From assembly GCA_026770585.1 (NCBI GenBank), contig MU646303.1, positions 1,957,437 to 1,969,062 on the forward strand: DNA of 11,626 nucleotides, given 5' to 3'. Below the pieces are notes generated by a model. The model was not told where the DNA came from, searched no databases, and saw only the letters and a program-made list of their open reading frames with translations. Origin of the DNA: Baffinella frigidus. Its lineage: Eukaryota; Cryptophyceae; Cryptomonadales; Baffinellaceae. This document shows positions 1-7,733 of this stretch, in pieces. The stretch's first letter is position 1. Every line of letters starts with the position of its first letter. The position numbers were made by a program, and so were the translations under genes.

Positions 1-355
1 TGTAGGGTGTAGGGTGTAGGGTGTAGGTTGTAGGGTTTAGGGTGTAGGGTGCAGCTACTGAAAAGTGAGGGCCCGTACTTCGCTCAAAAATTATTCGGGT
101 TTAAAAGGCAAATCAATCGTGAAATTTCTGAATAGGACTCCAATTTGGATCTCACGTGTGGTACAAACTGGACGCGACTGGTAACGTCCGTATTTAGTTT
201 TGGGGGAAGGGAAATCAACCCCCCCCCCTCGAAATTGGAGCCGCTAGGTGACGCTGGCGGTCACTTCAAGTTTGAACTACGGGCCCACGGTTTTCAGTAG
301 AGGGTGAAGGGTGTAGGGTGCAGGGTGTAGGGTGTGGCGTGTAGGGTGTAGGTAC
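1..355 (-). repeat. PrmC intron 2 with two CCCTACA arrays (partial)
   Basis: On the minus strand CCCTACA units occur at 301-351, directly after the donor at 355, and again at 1-50, running off the left edge. Between them (51-300) is non-repetitive sequence with a run of nine C at 221-229 (plus strand). The repeated unit here is C-rich in the PrmC sense strand. No exon is recognised in 51-300. Confidence 0.88.
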
Positions 356-412
356 CACGTCGAGACCATCGTCGCCGCCGTCAAGTGCGACAGAGTCTTC
401 GTGGTCAACAAC
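356..412 (-). CDS. prmC: PrmC exon 2 (gene continues off the left edge)
   Basis: This 19-codon exon reads VVDHEDSVALDGGDDGLDV. It supplies the segment that follows NPPYIP...DPEV in PrmC proteins, normally of the form (Y/F)EP..AL.GG.DGL. The acceptor is GGCGGCAG|GTTGTT and the donor GTG|GTACCT. Both exon ends are phase 0, so the join to exon 1 is in frame across a 162-bp intron (413-574). The remaining C-terminal part (about 70-90 residues in the family, including the PGG..L.E strand) is not visible and should lie left of position 1. The next intron turns into CCCTACA repeats within a few bases of the donor. Confidence 0.87.
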
Positions 413-574
413 CTGCCGCCAACCCACAAGTCATATCCCACGCAGAAGTGTCGTACGAACATGCTGCCTCCGAACCGGACTGCGTTGGCAAATTCCCCCG
501 AGCCTGAACCTACGGTGCAATGCGTGCAGTGTCTCTGCTGTAACCCAAGAAAACTCGGAGGCGGGAACACGAAC
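413..574 (-). other. PrmC intron 1
   Basis: The sequence is a GT...AG intron of 162 bp. The exon 1 frame reads on through it without homology to PrmC, while exon 2 restores the conserved ALDGGDDGLDV. The donor GTTCGT is weak, and the acceptor is preceded by a short GGCGGCAG. No telomere-like heptamers are seen in this intron, unlike the next one. Confidence 0.8.
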
Positions 575-1513
575 CTCCGGGTCGAGAGTGGCCATCTGCG
601 CGTGCGGAATGTACGGCGGATTGCTGACGAGAAGGTCGAAGGGCGCTTGGACGAGAGAGGGGGGCGGCGCCCAGGCACTGATGCCGGCGTGCTCCACAGT
701 GATGCGATCAGACAGCCCCGTCAGCACGCCGTTCTCGCGCGAGAGCTCAACAGCGTGCGCGCAGAGATCCACAGCGGTGGCGCGCGTATTGGGCCACTCG
801 CGTAGGAGAGCCAGCGAGATTGCTCCGGAGCCTGGCCCAACCTCAAGGAAGCGAGCGGGTGCAGCAGCCGCGTCCCGCAGCACCATCTCGACAAGCTCCT
901 CAGTCTCAGGACGCGGGATCAGAGTGGGAGGGCGGATCTTGAGGCGTTCGAGGTTGTAGAAGGGCCATTCCCCGAGGATGTACTGGACCGGCTCGCGGGT
1001 GCCCCGCCGCAGGATCATCGCTCGGAACTGCTCCAGCTCACCATCAGAAAGCACTCGCGTCGACCCCGCAGAACGGATTGCGGAACGCGAAAGCCCGGTG
1101 ATCTCTCCGAGGAGAATGTCGGCCCCTGCGTCCGCCTCGCCTGGCTCGATCCCAGCGGATTCGAGAAATGCAATGGCCTCACGCATGGCGTCTTTCAACG
1201 TCGCTCCCGTGTGTAGCTCCAGCTGTCTGCGTCCAGAGTCGCCGGCAGCATCGCCGATGCTAGCCCCTGTACACGTGAACCATCTCGTGCTAGTGCCCCC
1301 CCGCACATACCCCGACCGTGCAAAACCCGACGCCCTCGCGCCCCCGCCGGAACTGTACCCGGCGCGCGATGCGCAGGACGATGCAGGCCTGGTCCGTCGG
1401 GAGAGCAGCCCAGCGCTAGGTTGTCCTTGGAAGCAACGCACGGGGCCGGGCGAGACGACAGAAAGGATGGACAGGAGTGACAAGGGCGCCACGAGCGCTC
1501 TTCCCGGCACCAT
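575..1513 (-). CDS. prmC: PrmC/HemK peptide-release-factor glutamine methyltransferase, exon 1, plastid-targeted
   Basis: Family role: PrmC uses S-adenosylmethionine to N5-methylate the Gln of the GGQ motif of class-1 release factors. This exon has 313 codons. Seen: a helical N-domain from about residue 105; GTREPVQYILGEWPFYNLER at 171-190; the conserved IPRPETEELVE at 199-209; SAM-binding motif I as FLEVGPGSGA at 222-231; and the catalytic NPPYIP at 298-303. Residues 1-27 form a hydrophobic signal peptide (MVPGRALVAPLSLLSILSVV...), followed by Phe28 and a Ser/Arg/Gly-rich stretch to about 100. That is the layout of a bipartite leader to a secondary plastid, where the substrate would be plastid RF1/RF2. 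I chose the ATG at 1513 because it begins the signal peptide; the frame stays open upstream to 2083, but there it overlaps the divergent gene. The exon ends GAG|GTTCGT at phase 0. The PrmC identity is near certain; plastid location is inferred. Confidence 0.95.
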
Positions 1514-1601
1514 CGAGCAGGTCGGTGGTCGTTTAGAAGGACTCGTTTGACCAGCTGGGGGGTAAAGTGGAGCTGGGGGGAGGGAGCCTTGGCAGAGCAC
1601 G
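1514..1601. promoter_or_regulatory. Divergent intergenic spacer, probable bidirectional promoter
   Basis: Only 88 bp separate the PrmC ATG (1513, minus) from the ATG of the plus-strand gene (1602). The spacer is G-rich on the plus strand (runs such as GGGGGG around 1575-1580). I see no TATA box or CCAAT box. Both promoters and both 5' UTRs must overlap here or extend into the neighbouring coding region. This is inferred from geometry alone. Confidence 0.45.
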
Positions 1602-1817
1602 ATGGGCGACAGCAACGTGTTTGCCGACCTCTGGAAAGGGCTGGGCGATGCCATGGCGTCGATCGAGGAGAGCGTCAGCACAGCAGCAGCCAGCCTCCCC
1701 GGAATTGCGCCGCGTGATGGAGCTACGCCGTCCGAAGAAGCTGAAGCTTCCTCGGACCACGGGGGGCACGTCGCCCCGCCCCTTCTCAAAACACATGACG
1801 ACGTATTCGTTCTGGAG
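1602..1817 (+). CDS. Unrecognised coiled-coil protein, exon 1 with start codon
   Basis: The 72 codons begin MGDSNVFADLWKGLGDAMAS, an amphipathic start, followed by a Ser/Ala/Glu-rich linker and ending THDDVFVLE. The context gcacgATGG puts a G at +4. I end the exon at GAG|GTCCCG (1817), phase 0, because the downstream exon at 1974 is in phase 0 and starts with Glu. The donor is weak; a better-looking GTGAGC at 1836 gives the wrong phase. The frame hits a stop at 1928, so splicing is needed. No domain is recognised. The short amphipathic N-terminus recalls membrane-associated coiled-coil proteins, but that is only a resemblance. Confidence 0.6.
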
Positions 1818-1973
1818 GTCCCGCCCACTCTGCGGCGTGAGCCCAGCACTTCATGCACATGCGCGTTTGGAGGGAAGTGTTGCAGGTTACCCTGCCAGCG
1901 TCTCGGACGACAAACAAAGCCACCCTGACCACGCGAATAATCCAAGCGAAGGCTCAAGGTGCATGCCCCGCAG

Positions 1974-2074
1974 GAAACGTTGCGGCAATCCGCGGAGGAG
2001 ATGGACGTGCGAGCAATGAGCTTGGAGGAGTTGTTGGCGGAGCACTTGGACCTGTCGTCGCGCATGAACGATGC
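1974..2074 (+). CDS. Same gene, exon 2 (3' end uncertain)
   Basis: The acceptor is CATGCCCCGCAG|GAAACG. The exon reads ETLRQSAEEMDVRAMSLEEL and goes on through LAEHLDLSSRMNDA, a charged, heptad-like helix typical of coiled coils. The end at 2074 (GC|GTGCGT) gives phase 2, which matches the candidate exon at 2830. Alternatives are GAA|GTCACC or G|GTACCC (2145), which would add CVKSVQLYGEVTPSF and more. An earlier acceptor at 1958 would add VHAPQ. The exon is likely real; its 3' boundary is not settled. Confidence 0.55.
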
Positions 2075-2829
2075 GTGCGTCAAGAGCGTGCAACTCTACG
2101 GCGAAGTCACCCCGTCGTTCGTCTTGGCCACCTTCACGCATGCCGGTACCCCCCTCAAATCGCAAGACCGTGCCAGCAAACCACAGCAAGTGGCCGGCAC
2201 GAATGCACTTCCCCAGACTTCTGCTTGGAGCAAACCAGGGAAAGCCTGGCTCCCTCTTGTAAGCAAGCTGCATCTGAGGAGTCAAGTCCTGACATGGCAC
2301 CGGTTGGCAGAAATCCGCTTCTGGAATGCCTGCGAAAGCTGCGTCGACACGTGAGGCCCCATCACCTAGCTCTGCCTGAGTTCTATTATGGCTCATCCTA
2401 AAGGCTTTGTACTCGCCCTTTTGTGCTGGATGTATGCTCTTAAATACGTTAAGGACAAGCCATAATGAAGATGAGACAGAGCTAGAACACTCCTCTCAAC
2501 CCATCCGGTGTTGCAATTCCCAGGGGTCTGTTTTTTCGCCGGATGTTGCATTGGGGGAATGGTGAATGTGTGGCGATGCGATGAGGGCAATGGCGCGGCG
2601 TTGCCCTCATGCGATGCGGCCAAACCCCACACCTCACGCACTATTGCTGATGAGGGCACACCCCAAACCCGTTTTATGGCTGAACCACGCAGGACTGTTT
2701 GAGGGGTATTCAAACGTCGATTTTCGAGGTGAAACGTATTAAAAGGTCGTTTTTTACAAGAAAATGGCTCCAAGAACTCATGTTGAAACCCCCCCAAAAT
2801 GAGTGGTGACGAGGGGTGGAGGCGAGCAG
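2075..2829 (+). other. Intron, mostly featureless
   Basis: No further conserved coding stretch is seen here on either strand. It holds a hairpin with a 10-bp stem (ATGAGGGCAA at 2581-2590, TTGCCCTCAT at 2601-2610), with another copy of the TGAGGGCA core at about 2651, and a small GTTTGA/TCAAAC hairpin at 2697-2715. If exon 2 runs to 2145, the intron starts at 2146. Confidence 0.4.
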
Positions 2830-2887
2830 GTACGGGGAACTCAACCTCGAGGCGATCACCGAGGTCATGGAGGAAATGGCGGAAAGG
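2830..2887 (+). CDS. Same gene, exon 3 (candidate)
   Basis: After GGCGAGCAG the sequence reads (G)YGELNLEAITEVMEEMAER, then the donor AGG|GTATTC. It enters in phase 2 and leaves in phase 0. The helical, acidic composition fits exon 2, and the upstream frame is closed by a TGA near 2812, so this is exon-like rather than a chance open frame. The link to the following exon is unresolved because the phases do not agree with the candidate at 3950. Confidence 0.5.
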
Positions 2888-2890
2888 GTA

Positions 2891-3897
2891 TTCTTGCCAA
2901 ACCCGATACCCGAAACACTAAGCCCTAAACACTAACCCCTAAGCCCCCAACCCTAAACCAAAACCCCTAAACCCTGAACCCTTAACCCTGGACCCTAAAC
3001 CCTAAACCCTACACACTCAACCCTAAACCATGAATCTTAAACCCTAAACCCTAAACCCTAAACCCTAACCCTAAACCCTAAACCCTAAATCTTAAACCCT
3101 AAACCTAAAACTCTGAACCCTGAACCCTAAACCCTAAACTCTATACTCTAAACCCTGAAGCCTGAACCCTGAACCCTAAACCCTACACCCTATGCTCTAA
3201 ACCCTCAACCCTCAACCCTAGACGCTAGACCCTTAACCCTAAACCCTGAATCCTAAACCCTAAATCCTGAACCCTAAACCCTAACCCTAAACCCTAAACC
3301 CTATACTCTAAACCCTGAAATCTGAACCCTGAACCCTGGACCCTAAACCCTATGCTCTTCACCCTGAACCCTGAACCCTGAACCCTAAACCCTGAACCCT
3401 GAACCCTAAACCCTAAACCTTAGACTCTAGACCCTTAACCCTCAACCCTCAACCCTAAACCCTAGACCCTAAACCCTAAACACTAGACCCTAAACCCTCA
3501 ACACCAAACCCTAAATCATAAATCATAAACCATAAACCATAAACCCTAAACCCTAGCCCTCAAACCTAAACCTCAAAACACAAACCCTAAACTCTGAACC
3601 CTGAACCCTAGACCCTAACCCCTCAACACGAAACCCTGAACCCTGAACCCTGAACCCTAAACCCTGAACCCTAAACCCTAAACCCTAAACCCCAAACCTT
3701 AAACCCTAAACCCTCAACCCCTACACACTGAACCCTAAACCCTAAACCCTAAACCCTGAACCCTGAACCCTGAACCCTGAACCCTGAACCCCAAATCCTA
3801 AACCCTGAACCATAAATCCTAAACCCTAAACCAGAAACCCTTAACCCTAAGCCCTCAATCCCAAATCATGAATCCTCAACCCAAAACCCTCATCCCT
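2891..3897 (+). repeat. Degenerate CCCTAAA (telomere-like) array filling an intron
   Basis: About 1 kb of imperfect 7-mers: CCCTAAA is dominant, with CCCTGAA, CCCTCAA, CCCTAGA and CATAAA variants. It begins within about 15 bases of the GTATTC donor at 2888 and ends at about 3897, next to the following candidate exon. The C-rich strand is the sense strand of the host gene. Because of its position inside a gene and its degeneracy, it is an interstitial array, not a chromosome end. Confidence 0.9.
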
Positions 3898-3949
3898 CAA
3901 CATGCACATTGCAAGTGGCATGGTGGTGTGGAGTGTGCACCCCCCGTAG

Positions 3950-3968
3950 GGAGTTGGCGAAGAGTCAG
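3950..3968 (+). CDS. Candidate micro-exon (low confidence)
   Basis: After a C-rich tract and TAG (gcaccccccgtag) the sequence reads ELAKSQ and ends CAG|GTGTTG, phase 0, matching the exon at 4038. It needs a phase-2 entry that exon 3 does not supply. In the same frame the reading continues VLAVKDELRGSWMSA to a stop at 4014, so a longer exon with another donor is possible. Confidence 0.25.
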
Positions 3969-4037
3969 GTGTTGGCGGTGAAGGATGAGTTGCGAGGCTC
4001 CTGGATGAGTGCGTGACGGTGGACGCGATCTGGACAG

Positions 4038-4127
4038 GTGCAGCAACTGCAGAACGCGAAGGCAGCTGGGACCAGGGCAGGGCAGCGGCAAAGGGACGTC
4101 GGTCCGCGCAAAGAGAAGAAAAAGACG
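4038..4127 (+). CDS. Same gene, candidate exon with basic cluster
   Basis: The acceptor is CTGGACAG|GTGCAG. The 30 codons read VQQLQNAKAAGTRAG and onward, ending GPRKEKKKT, a lysine-rich cluster that could serve as a nuclear localisation signal. The donor ACG|GTCTCT is weak, phase 0, matching the exon at 4398. Another open frame (AATAEREGSWDQG...) crosses the same DNA, so the frame is not certain. Repeats start about 10 bases after the donor. Confidence 0.4.
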
Positions 4128-4137
4128 GTCTCTACCT

Positions 4138-4379
4138 ACACCCTAAACCCGGAACCCGGAACCCTCAAACCCGAAACCCAAAACCCAAAACCCAAAACCC
4201 AAAACCCAAAACCCAAAAACCAAAACCCAAAGCCCAAAACCCGAACTCCAAACCCAAGACCCAAACCCCAAAGCCCAAAATCCAAAACCCCAAAAGCCAA
4301 AACCAAAAACCCATACCCCGAACCCCAAACCCCAAACCCCGATCCCCGAACCACAAACAAATCCCAAATCCCAAATCCC
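4138..4379 (+). repeat. CCCAAAA-type heptamer array
   Basis: This is an imperfect tandem of CCCAAAA, with CCCAAAG, CCCCAAA and CCCGAA variants and a short CCCTAAACCCGG beginning. It occupies the intron between 4127 and 4398 and starts near the donor. The sense strand is C-rich. It gives open frames on both strands only because a 7-mer without stops stays open. Confidence 0.9.
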
Positions 4380-4397
4380 TGGCGCGAGCACCGACAG

Positions 4398-4450
4398 GGC
4401 CTGCGGTGGATCTTCCCGTGGATGGGTGCTTCGATCGAGGCTTTTGAGGC
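4398..4450 (+). CDS. Same gene, exon GLRWIFPWMGASIEAFEA (candidate)
   Basis: The acceptor is AGCACCGACAG|GGCCTG and the reading is GLRWIFPWMGASIEAFEA. The proposed donor GC|GTGTGA at 4450 leaves phase 2 and joins the exon at 4576. A second phase-2 donor, CT|GTCACG at 4462, would add CELL. This is the first exon of a chain that stays phase-compatible to 10342. No domain is recognised. Confidence 0.5.
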
Positions 4451-4507
4451 GTGTGAACTGCTGTCACGCCAGATTACTGCGACTTGCGGAGAGAAAGAGC
4501 GAAAGAA

Positions 4508-4530
4508 AGAGAGAGAGAGAGAGAGAGAGA
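4508..4530 (+). repeat. (GA)n microsatellite
   Basis: A simple GA dinucleotide run lies in the short intron between 4450 and 4576. It is preceded by an imperfect GAAA/GAGA purine tract. No coding role is proposed. Confidence 0.85.
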
Positions 4531-4575
4531 TAAACTGACGTGATGTGTTGGTGGTGAGCAGAACAAGGACTTCAG

Positions 4576-4632
4576 AAACGCGGTGGATGGCTATCGTCTT
4601 GGCGGAAAGGACCACGCGGCCTTTCTGCAGAG
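4576..4632 (+). CDS. Putative RS-tail protein, exon NAVDGYRLGGKDHAAFLQ
   Basis: The acceptor is GGACTTCAG|AAACGC, and the exon reads NAVDGYRLGGKDHAAFLQ(R). An earlier acceptor, GAGCAG at 4561, would add NKDFR but in phase 0, which the upstream exon cannot supply. The donor AG|GTGCGC leaves phase 2. Joined to the exon at 4984 it gives FLQRFKKSVAELHSEDW, a continuous helical segment, which is good evidence that both exons are real. Confidence 0.65.
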
Positions 4633-4983
4633 GTGCGCTGTGCACCCACCTGTCCATGCAGAGCGCTGATGCACCCTGCGATATGCGCGTGCTCATTTCT
4701 GCCCGGGTGCTGATGATGCCTAAGCGCCTTGTCGTCCTCGGAGAAGCGCGAAAGATAGAGCAGAAGAGAAGACACTCCCTACTCTCCTACCATGGATTTG
4801 GCCAGGATTCGTGGACCGCATTACGCGGGTCACGCTCAGCGGGAGAGAGGGCATACTCAAGTGGAGAACGTGTTTTTGCTGCTCAACCGGATATTTTGAA
4901 GTTGTGCATGTGCCCTTTGCAGCGAGGCCAATTCGCCTCTGCCACCTGAGAAATGGCGAAACCTCACGAGTTGATGTGGTCAG
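4633..4983 (+). other. Intron between exons 4632 and 4984
   Basis: The interval is 351 bp with no heptamer array. An open frame crosses its second half (from 4811), but the phase-2 join across it gives a better protein. A possible internal acceptor (GCCCTTTGCAG at about 4921) could mark an alternative exon reading EANSPLPPEKWRNLTS before a stop. I do not favour it. Confidence 0.45.
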
Positions 4984-5044
4984 GTTCAAGAAGTCAGTCG
5001 CTGAGCTGCACTCGGAGGATTGGATCGACTTCAAAGATAGCCGG
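4984..5044 (+). CDS. Putative RS-tail protein, exon FKKSVAELHSEDWIDFKDSR
   Basis: The acceptor is GTGGTCAG|GTTCAAG. The exon completes an Arg codon split with the previous exon and then reads FKKSVAELHSEDWIDFKDSR. The donor CGG|GTATGT is one of the best in the window. It enters in phase 2 and leaves in phase 0. The composition is mixed-charge helical; no domain is recognised. Confidence 0.75.
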
Positions 5045-5790
5045 GTATGTCTCCCTACCATACCCTCCCGCTGTCACGCCTGCCCTTGCTTTCTCCGCTG
5101 GGCTCCCGTGCCGGGTTGCGAACCCTCTCCGTGTATGCGTGAAGTTCATAGGGACCTCTTCGCATATGCGTGAAGCTGGTAGGGGTGTGTAGGGTAGAAC
5201 TTCGCCATTGCCCCAAACGGTTGTCGGAATGTGGAACGTGTGCTTCGTTTGTGCGAACCGCATGCAGCGTGCGAGTGCAAAATTGAGAGTGGTCCACTTA
5301 GTGCGGTCCACTTAGAAGGGTCCACGTGTCGCCATAAGTGGCCGAGTGAACGCAGCGTGTGCATGTCCGCCCGCCCTGTGCGCAACTCCTCGCGCGGACC
5401 CCGTTGTCGGATTCATGCATTCGTGGGCGTGTGAGCAGCCAACCGGGAGCGGTCAAATTCAATTCTGGAACAACACAGAATCTGTCCCGCTATCGTAGGC
5501 TCCAGACGCCGAAGATAAGGGTGTGTATGCTATGTTAGGCACACAATGGTGCTATATTACGTTTTTTTATGTAGACAGATGCTGGTATGTTCTGAGATGA
5601 AATCAAAACCTGCTGCATAGGGGTGCGGATCTTTTCCTTGAGCCGAATGAAGACTGGTGGCTCGTGGCACGGCGCTGATGCCTAGGGGTGCGGGTTGTTT
5701 CCCTGCGCTGAATGAAGGCGAGAGGCGAGAGGGGTGCTGAGCTGACGCGAGAGCGGTGTGGCGGGCACCGGTCGCCGCAAATCCTACGCT
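5045..5790 (+). other. 5' part of a 971-bp intron with short repeats
   Basis: This intron (5045-6015) carries no convincing exon before the heptamer array. Visible are: TATGCGTGAAG twice (about 5134 and 5165); AGTGCGGTCCACTTA at 5300-5314, whose exact reverse complement occurs at 8186-8200; and two copies of a roughly 43-bp unit containing TAGGGGTGCGG (about 5611-5653 and 5674-5717). Confidence 0.5.
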
Positions 5791-6007
5791 CTACACTCCT
5801 CAACCCTAAACCCTAAACCCTACATTCTAAACCCGAAACTTTAAACCCGAAACCCGAAACCCGAAACCCGAAACCCGAAACCCGAAACCCGAAACCCGAA
5901 ACCCGAAACCCGAAACCCTACAGCCCTAAACCCTAAACCCGAAACCCTACACCCCTAAACCCTCAACCCTCAACCCTAAACCCTAAACCCTAAACCCTAA
6001 ACCCTCA
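5791..6007 (+). repeat. CCCTAAA/CCCGAAA array next to an acceptor
   Basis: Degenerate CCCTAAA units flank ten perfect CCCGAAA units (5846-5915). The array ends eight bases before the acceptor CACGCAG|CGG at 6015, so it abuts the 3' splice site. The sense strand is C-rich. The perfect block suggests recent local amplification of one variant. Confidence 0.9.
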
Positions 6008-6015
6008 ACACGCAG

Positions 6016-6063
6016 CGGTCGACGCAGCGCACGTTCCTGGACCAGCATAGCAGGAACGGCGAG
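6016..6063 (+). CDS. Putative RS-tail protein, 16-codon exon RSTQRTFLDQHSRNGE
   Basis: The acceptor is CACGCAG|CGGTCG and the donor GAG|GTAAGC, the most canonical donor seen here. Both ends are phase 0. The exon reads RSTQRTFLDQHSRNGE and joins in frame to DFKDSR before and IGDVYGEDL after. It is only 48 bp, so automatic gene finders may miss it. Confidence 0.72.
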
Positions 6064-6780
6064 GTAAGCCCCTCCCCGGAACACCTCAACACTCATCCAT
6101 ACACCCCTACGCTAAACCCCAAATCATTACGCTAAAACCTAAACTATTCTCAACCATAAACCCCTATAGACTAAACCCCTATAAAGCTTCAACCCTAAGT
6201 GTCCCGCGCTGGCCTCGGACGGCGACGCACAGAGACGCCGTGCCGTGTAGGTACAGTAGTGTAACCCGCAATGTACCATACCCGTGCAGAAATAACAATG
6301 CTACAGTGAGCCCCGTGCCACAGAAGCTCCCCCCCCGAAGGAAACCGGGCCCTTTTGTATCTAGGTGTAGCTGTGACGTGCCTGCGCACCAAATCGCGAT
6401 TGGGCTGTCGCGCATCCTTCCTGACACGGGCCACCCAAGAGCCTACCGACCGACCTCAGGGCACACACGTCTTTGCAAGATGTGTACCACGCATTGGTAC
6501 TTTTGGAGACACGTCGAGAAATCCTGAACGAAGTTGACTTTGGCTTGGGCTGAGCACTCAGCCCAAGCCTCTTGCGTCGGGGGGGCTCCTGAAGGAATGT
6601 GAGCGATTTGCGGGAGGGTGGTATGGGGGGGGGGGGGGGGGGGCAAAAGCATCGAGGAAAGTGAGTGATGTGCGCGAGGGCGCGGGAGGGTGATGCAGCC
6701 CCCCTGTTGGGTGGCCAGGAGGCATCGAGGAGAGTGAGTGATGTGTGGGGGGGCGGGGGGGCTCAATCCGGAGTTTATGA
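6064..6780 (+). other. 5' part of a 1247-bp intron: degenerate heptamers, hairpin, G-rich minisatellite
   Basis: From about 6085 to 6200 there are degraded CTAAACCCC-like units after the donor. A perfect 13-bp inverted repeat lies at 6542-6569. From about 6590 to 6755 there are three related G-rich units with the core GTGAG(T/C)GAT, and a run of 19 G at 6625-6643. No exon is supported. Confidence 0.6.
6542..6569. repeat. Perfect 13-bp hairpin with 2-nt spacer
   Basis: GGCTTGGGCTGAG (6542-6554) is followed after CA by its exact reverse complement (6557-6569). As RNA this would be a strong stem with a tight loop inside the intron; as DNA it is a near-palindrome. No T-run follows, and a terminator role is not suggested. 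Confidence 0.85.
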
Positions 6781-6818
6781 ATGATTCCTGAGTCTTGTTG
6801 ACTGAACCCTGAGACTAA

Positions 6819-7262
6819 CCTTGCTCGGATAGCGAGGGGTTAAACAAATCGTCAGCTTTTCTGGTCACGTCCAGTTTCAAGGGGCTCCAGCTCCCGATGG
6901 GAGCTGTGGCATTGGAGCCATTTGACTGCACATAGAAACTTGCATAAGAACCTGGGTCCGGACCAATAATAAAAGACGGTAAGAGGGGGACGTGGGTGAA
7001 ATACAATTAAAATCTTAGAGGCGTGACTCTCTTATATGCGTTCCATTTCACCTGTGACCCTTCTGAAGACTCTTCCATTTCACCCGGGGGCGGATCGGTC
7101 GTTTAGATACACATGACAATGACAAAGATGACGGCAACCCCCAACGTTTCGTGTAAATGCGTCCTTCAGTTGACGGGGACGTGACGGGGACGTGTTTGCT
7201 TATTATAATTGATAAACCAATCCCCTAAAACGTCGGTTTAAGCCCTCGCTATCCGAGCAAGG
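6819..7262. mobile_element. Non-autonomous TIR element (MITE-like), 444 bp, inside an intron
   Basis: The 27-bp terminal inverted repeats at 6819-6845 and 7236-7262 match at 26 of 27 positions (ends CCTTGCTCGGATAGCGAGGG). The interior shows no transposase coding and is AT-richer than its surroundings. A roughly 30-bp imperfect direct repeat (6787-6816 and 7265-7296, core CCTGAGTCTTG...CTGAACCCTG) flanks it, far longer than a usual target-site duplication. It ends about 48 bp before the acceptor of the exon at 7311, so it may act as an introner-like insertion. The family is not recognised. Confidence 0.8.
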
Positions 7263-7310
7263 ACCCTGAGTCTTGCTGAGACTGAACCCTGCGTCTCTTT
7301 GAATGGACAG

Positions 7311-7421
7311 ATTGGGGACGTGTACGGGGAAGATCTCAAGTCATGGACTCCGGAAGAGTTGATGAACGCCGTCGAATTCAGACAAACCCAGCGCCTCAAA
7401 ATCAAGGACATGAAAATCTCG
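7311..7421 (+). CDS. Putative RS-tail protein, exon IGDVYGEDLKSWTPEELM...
   Basis: The acceptor is GAATGGACAG|ATTGGG and the donor TCG|GTGCGC; both ends are phase 0. The 37 codons read IGDVYGEDLKSWTPEELMNA, then VEFRQTQRLKIKDMKIS. This is a well-formed amphipathic helical stretch with a basic second half. The frame remains open only to 7484, which supports the splice. No domain is recognised. Confidence 0.8.
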
Positions 7422-7733
7422 GTGCGCTATCTACCTTCCTCGCGTGGGACCACTCCCGGCCTTGTGCAACATGTCAGGTTTTAGGATTGAGGGTTGGGGG
7501 GTGGTCAGGCCACCCTCCCGCAAATGCTTGAGTGTGAAAGTGCACCTCGCCGGCAGAGGGTGGAGGCGTTCCGGCAGGGAAGTGTTCCCGGGTGTGAGCG
7601 AAGCGTGTGGCGTCGCGCGTTTGCGCACTCTTTCTCTCTCGCTCTCGTGCGCATGCTCTCTCTCTCTCGCGCGCGCGCTCTTGCTCTCTCTCTCTGCCTC
7701 GCTACCTCACCCTCTCGTGCGTGCTATCTGCAG
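7422..7733 (+). other. 312-bp intron with long CT-rich tract
   Basis: The intron carries a (CT)n/(CG)n pyrimidine tract from about 7627 to 7700, just before the acceptor GTGCTATCTGCAG at 7733. It looks like an expanded polypyrimidine tract. No heptamer array is seen, apart from one TTTAGGATTGAGGG-like piece at about 7478. Confidence 0.7.

Noticed and set aside
332-805. Plus-strand open frames across the PrmC exons (332-805, 588-959, 978-1550)
   Set aside because: They are antisense to a clear PrmC coding sequence with conserved motifs; GC-rich codons leave the opposite strand open.
1836-1841. GTGAGC as the donor of the first exon of the plus-strand gene
   Set aside because: It looks like a better donor than GTCCCG at 1818, but it gives phase 1, which shifts the next exon (1974) into a frame without sensible sequence.
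1514-2083. Extending PrmC upstream to the in-frame ATG at 2083
   Set aside because: The added residues show no homology to PrmC, overlap the divergent gene, and would bury the signal peptide that begins at 1513.
2891-3897. A true chromosome end (telomere)
   Set aside because: The array is degenerate, lies between exons and has coding sequence on both sides.
4136-4696. Long open frames through the repeat arrays on both strands (for example 4136-4696 minus, 8344-8700 minus, 9453-9746 minus) giving GFGFWVLGF- or YGVWCMV-type proteins
   Set aside because: A 7-nt repeat without stops stays open in all frames. The predicted proteins are periodic artefacts with no other support.
4811-5173. Reading the whole open frame 4811-5173 as one exon
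   Set aside because: Only 4984-5044 joins in phase to both neighbours and ends at a strong GTATGT donor. The rest has Cys-rich, unstructured content.
6443-6766. Minus-strand frame with a poly-proline run
   Set aside because: The prolines come from the G19 run and neighbouring G-rich units; there is no other coding character.
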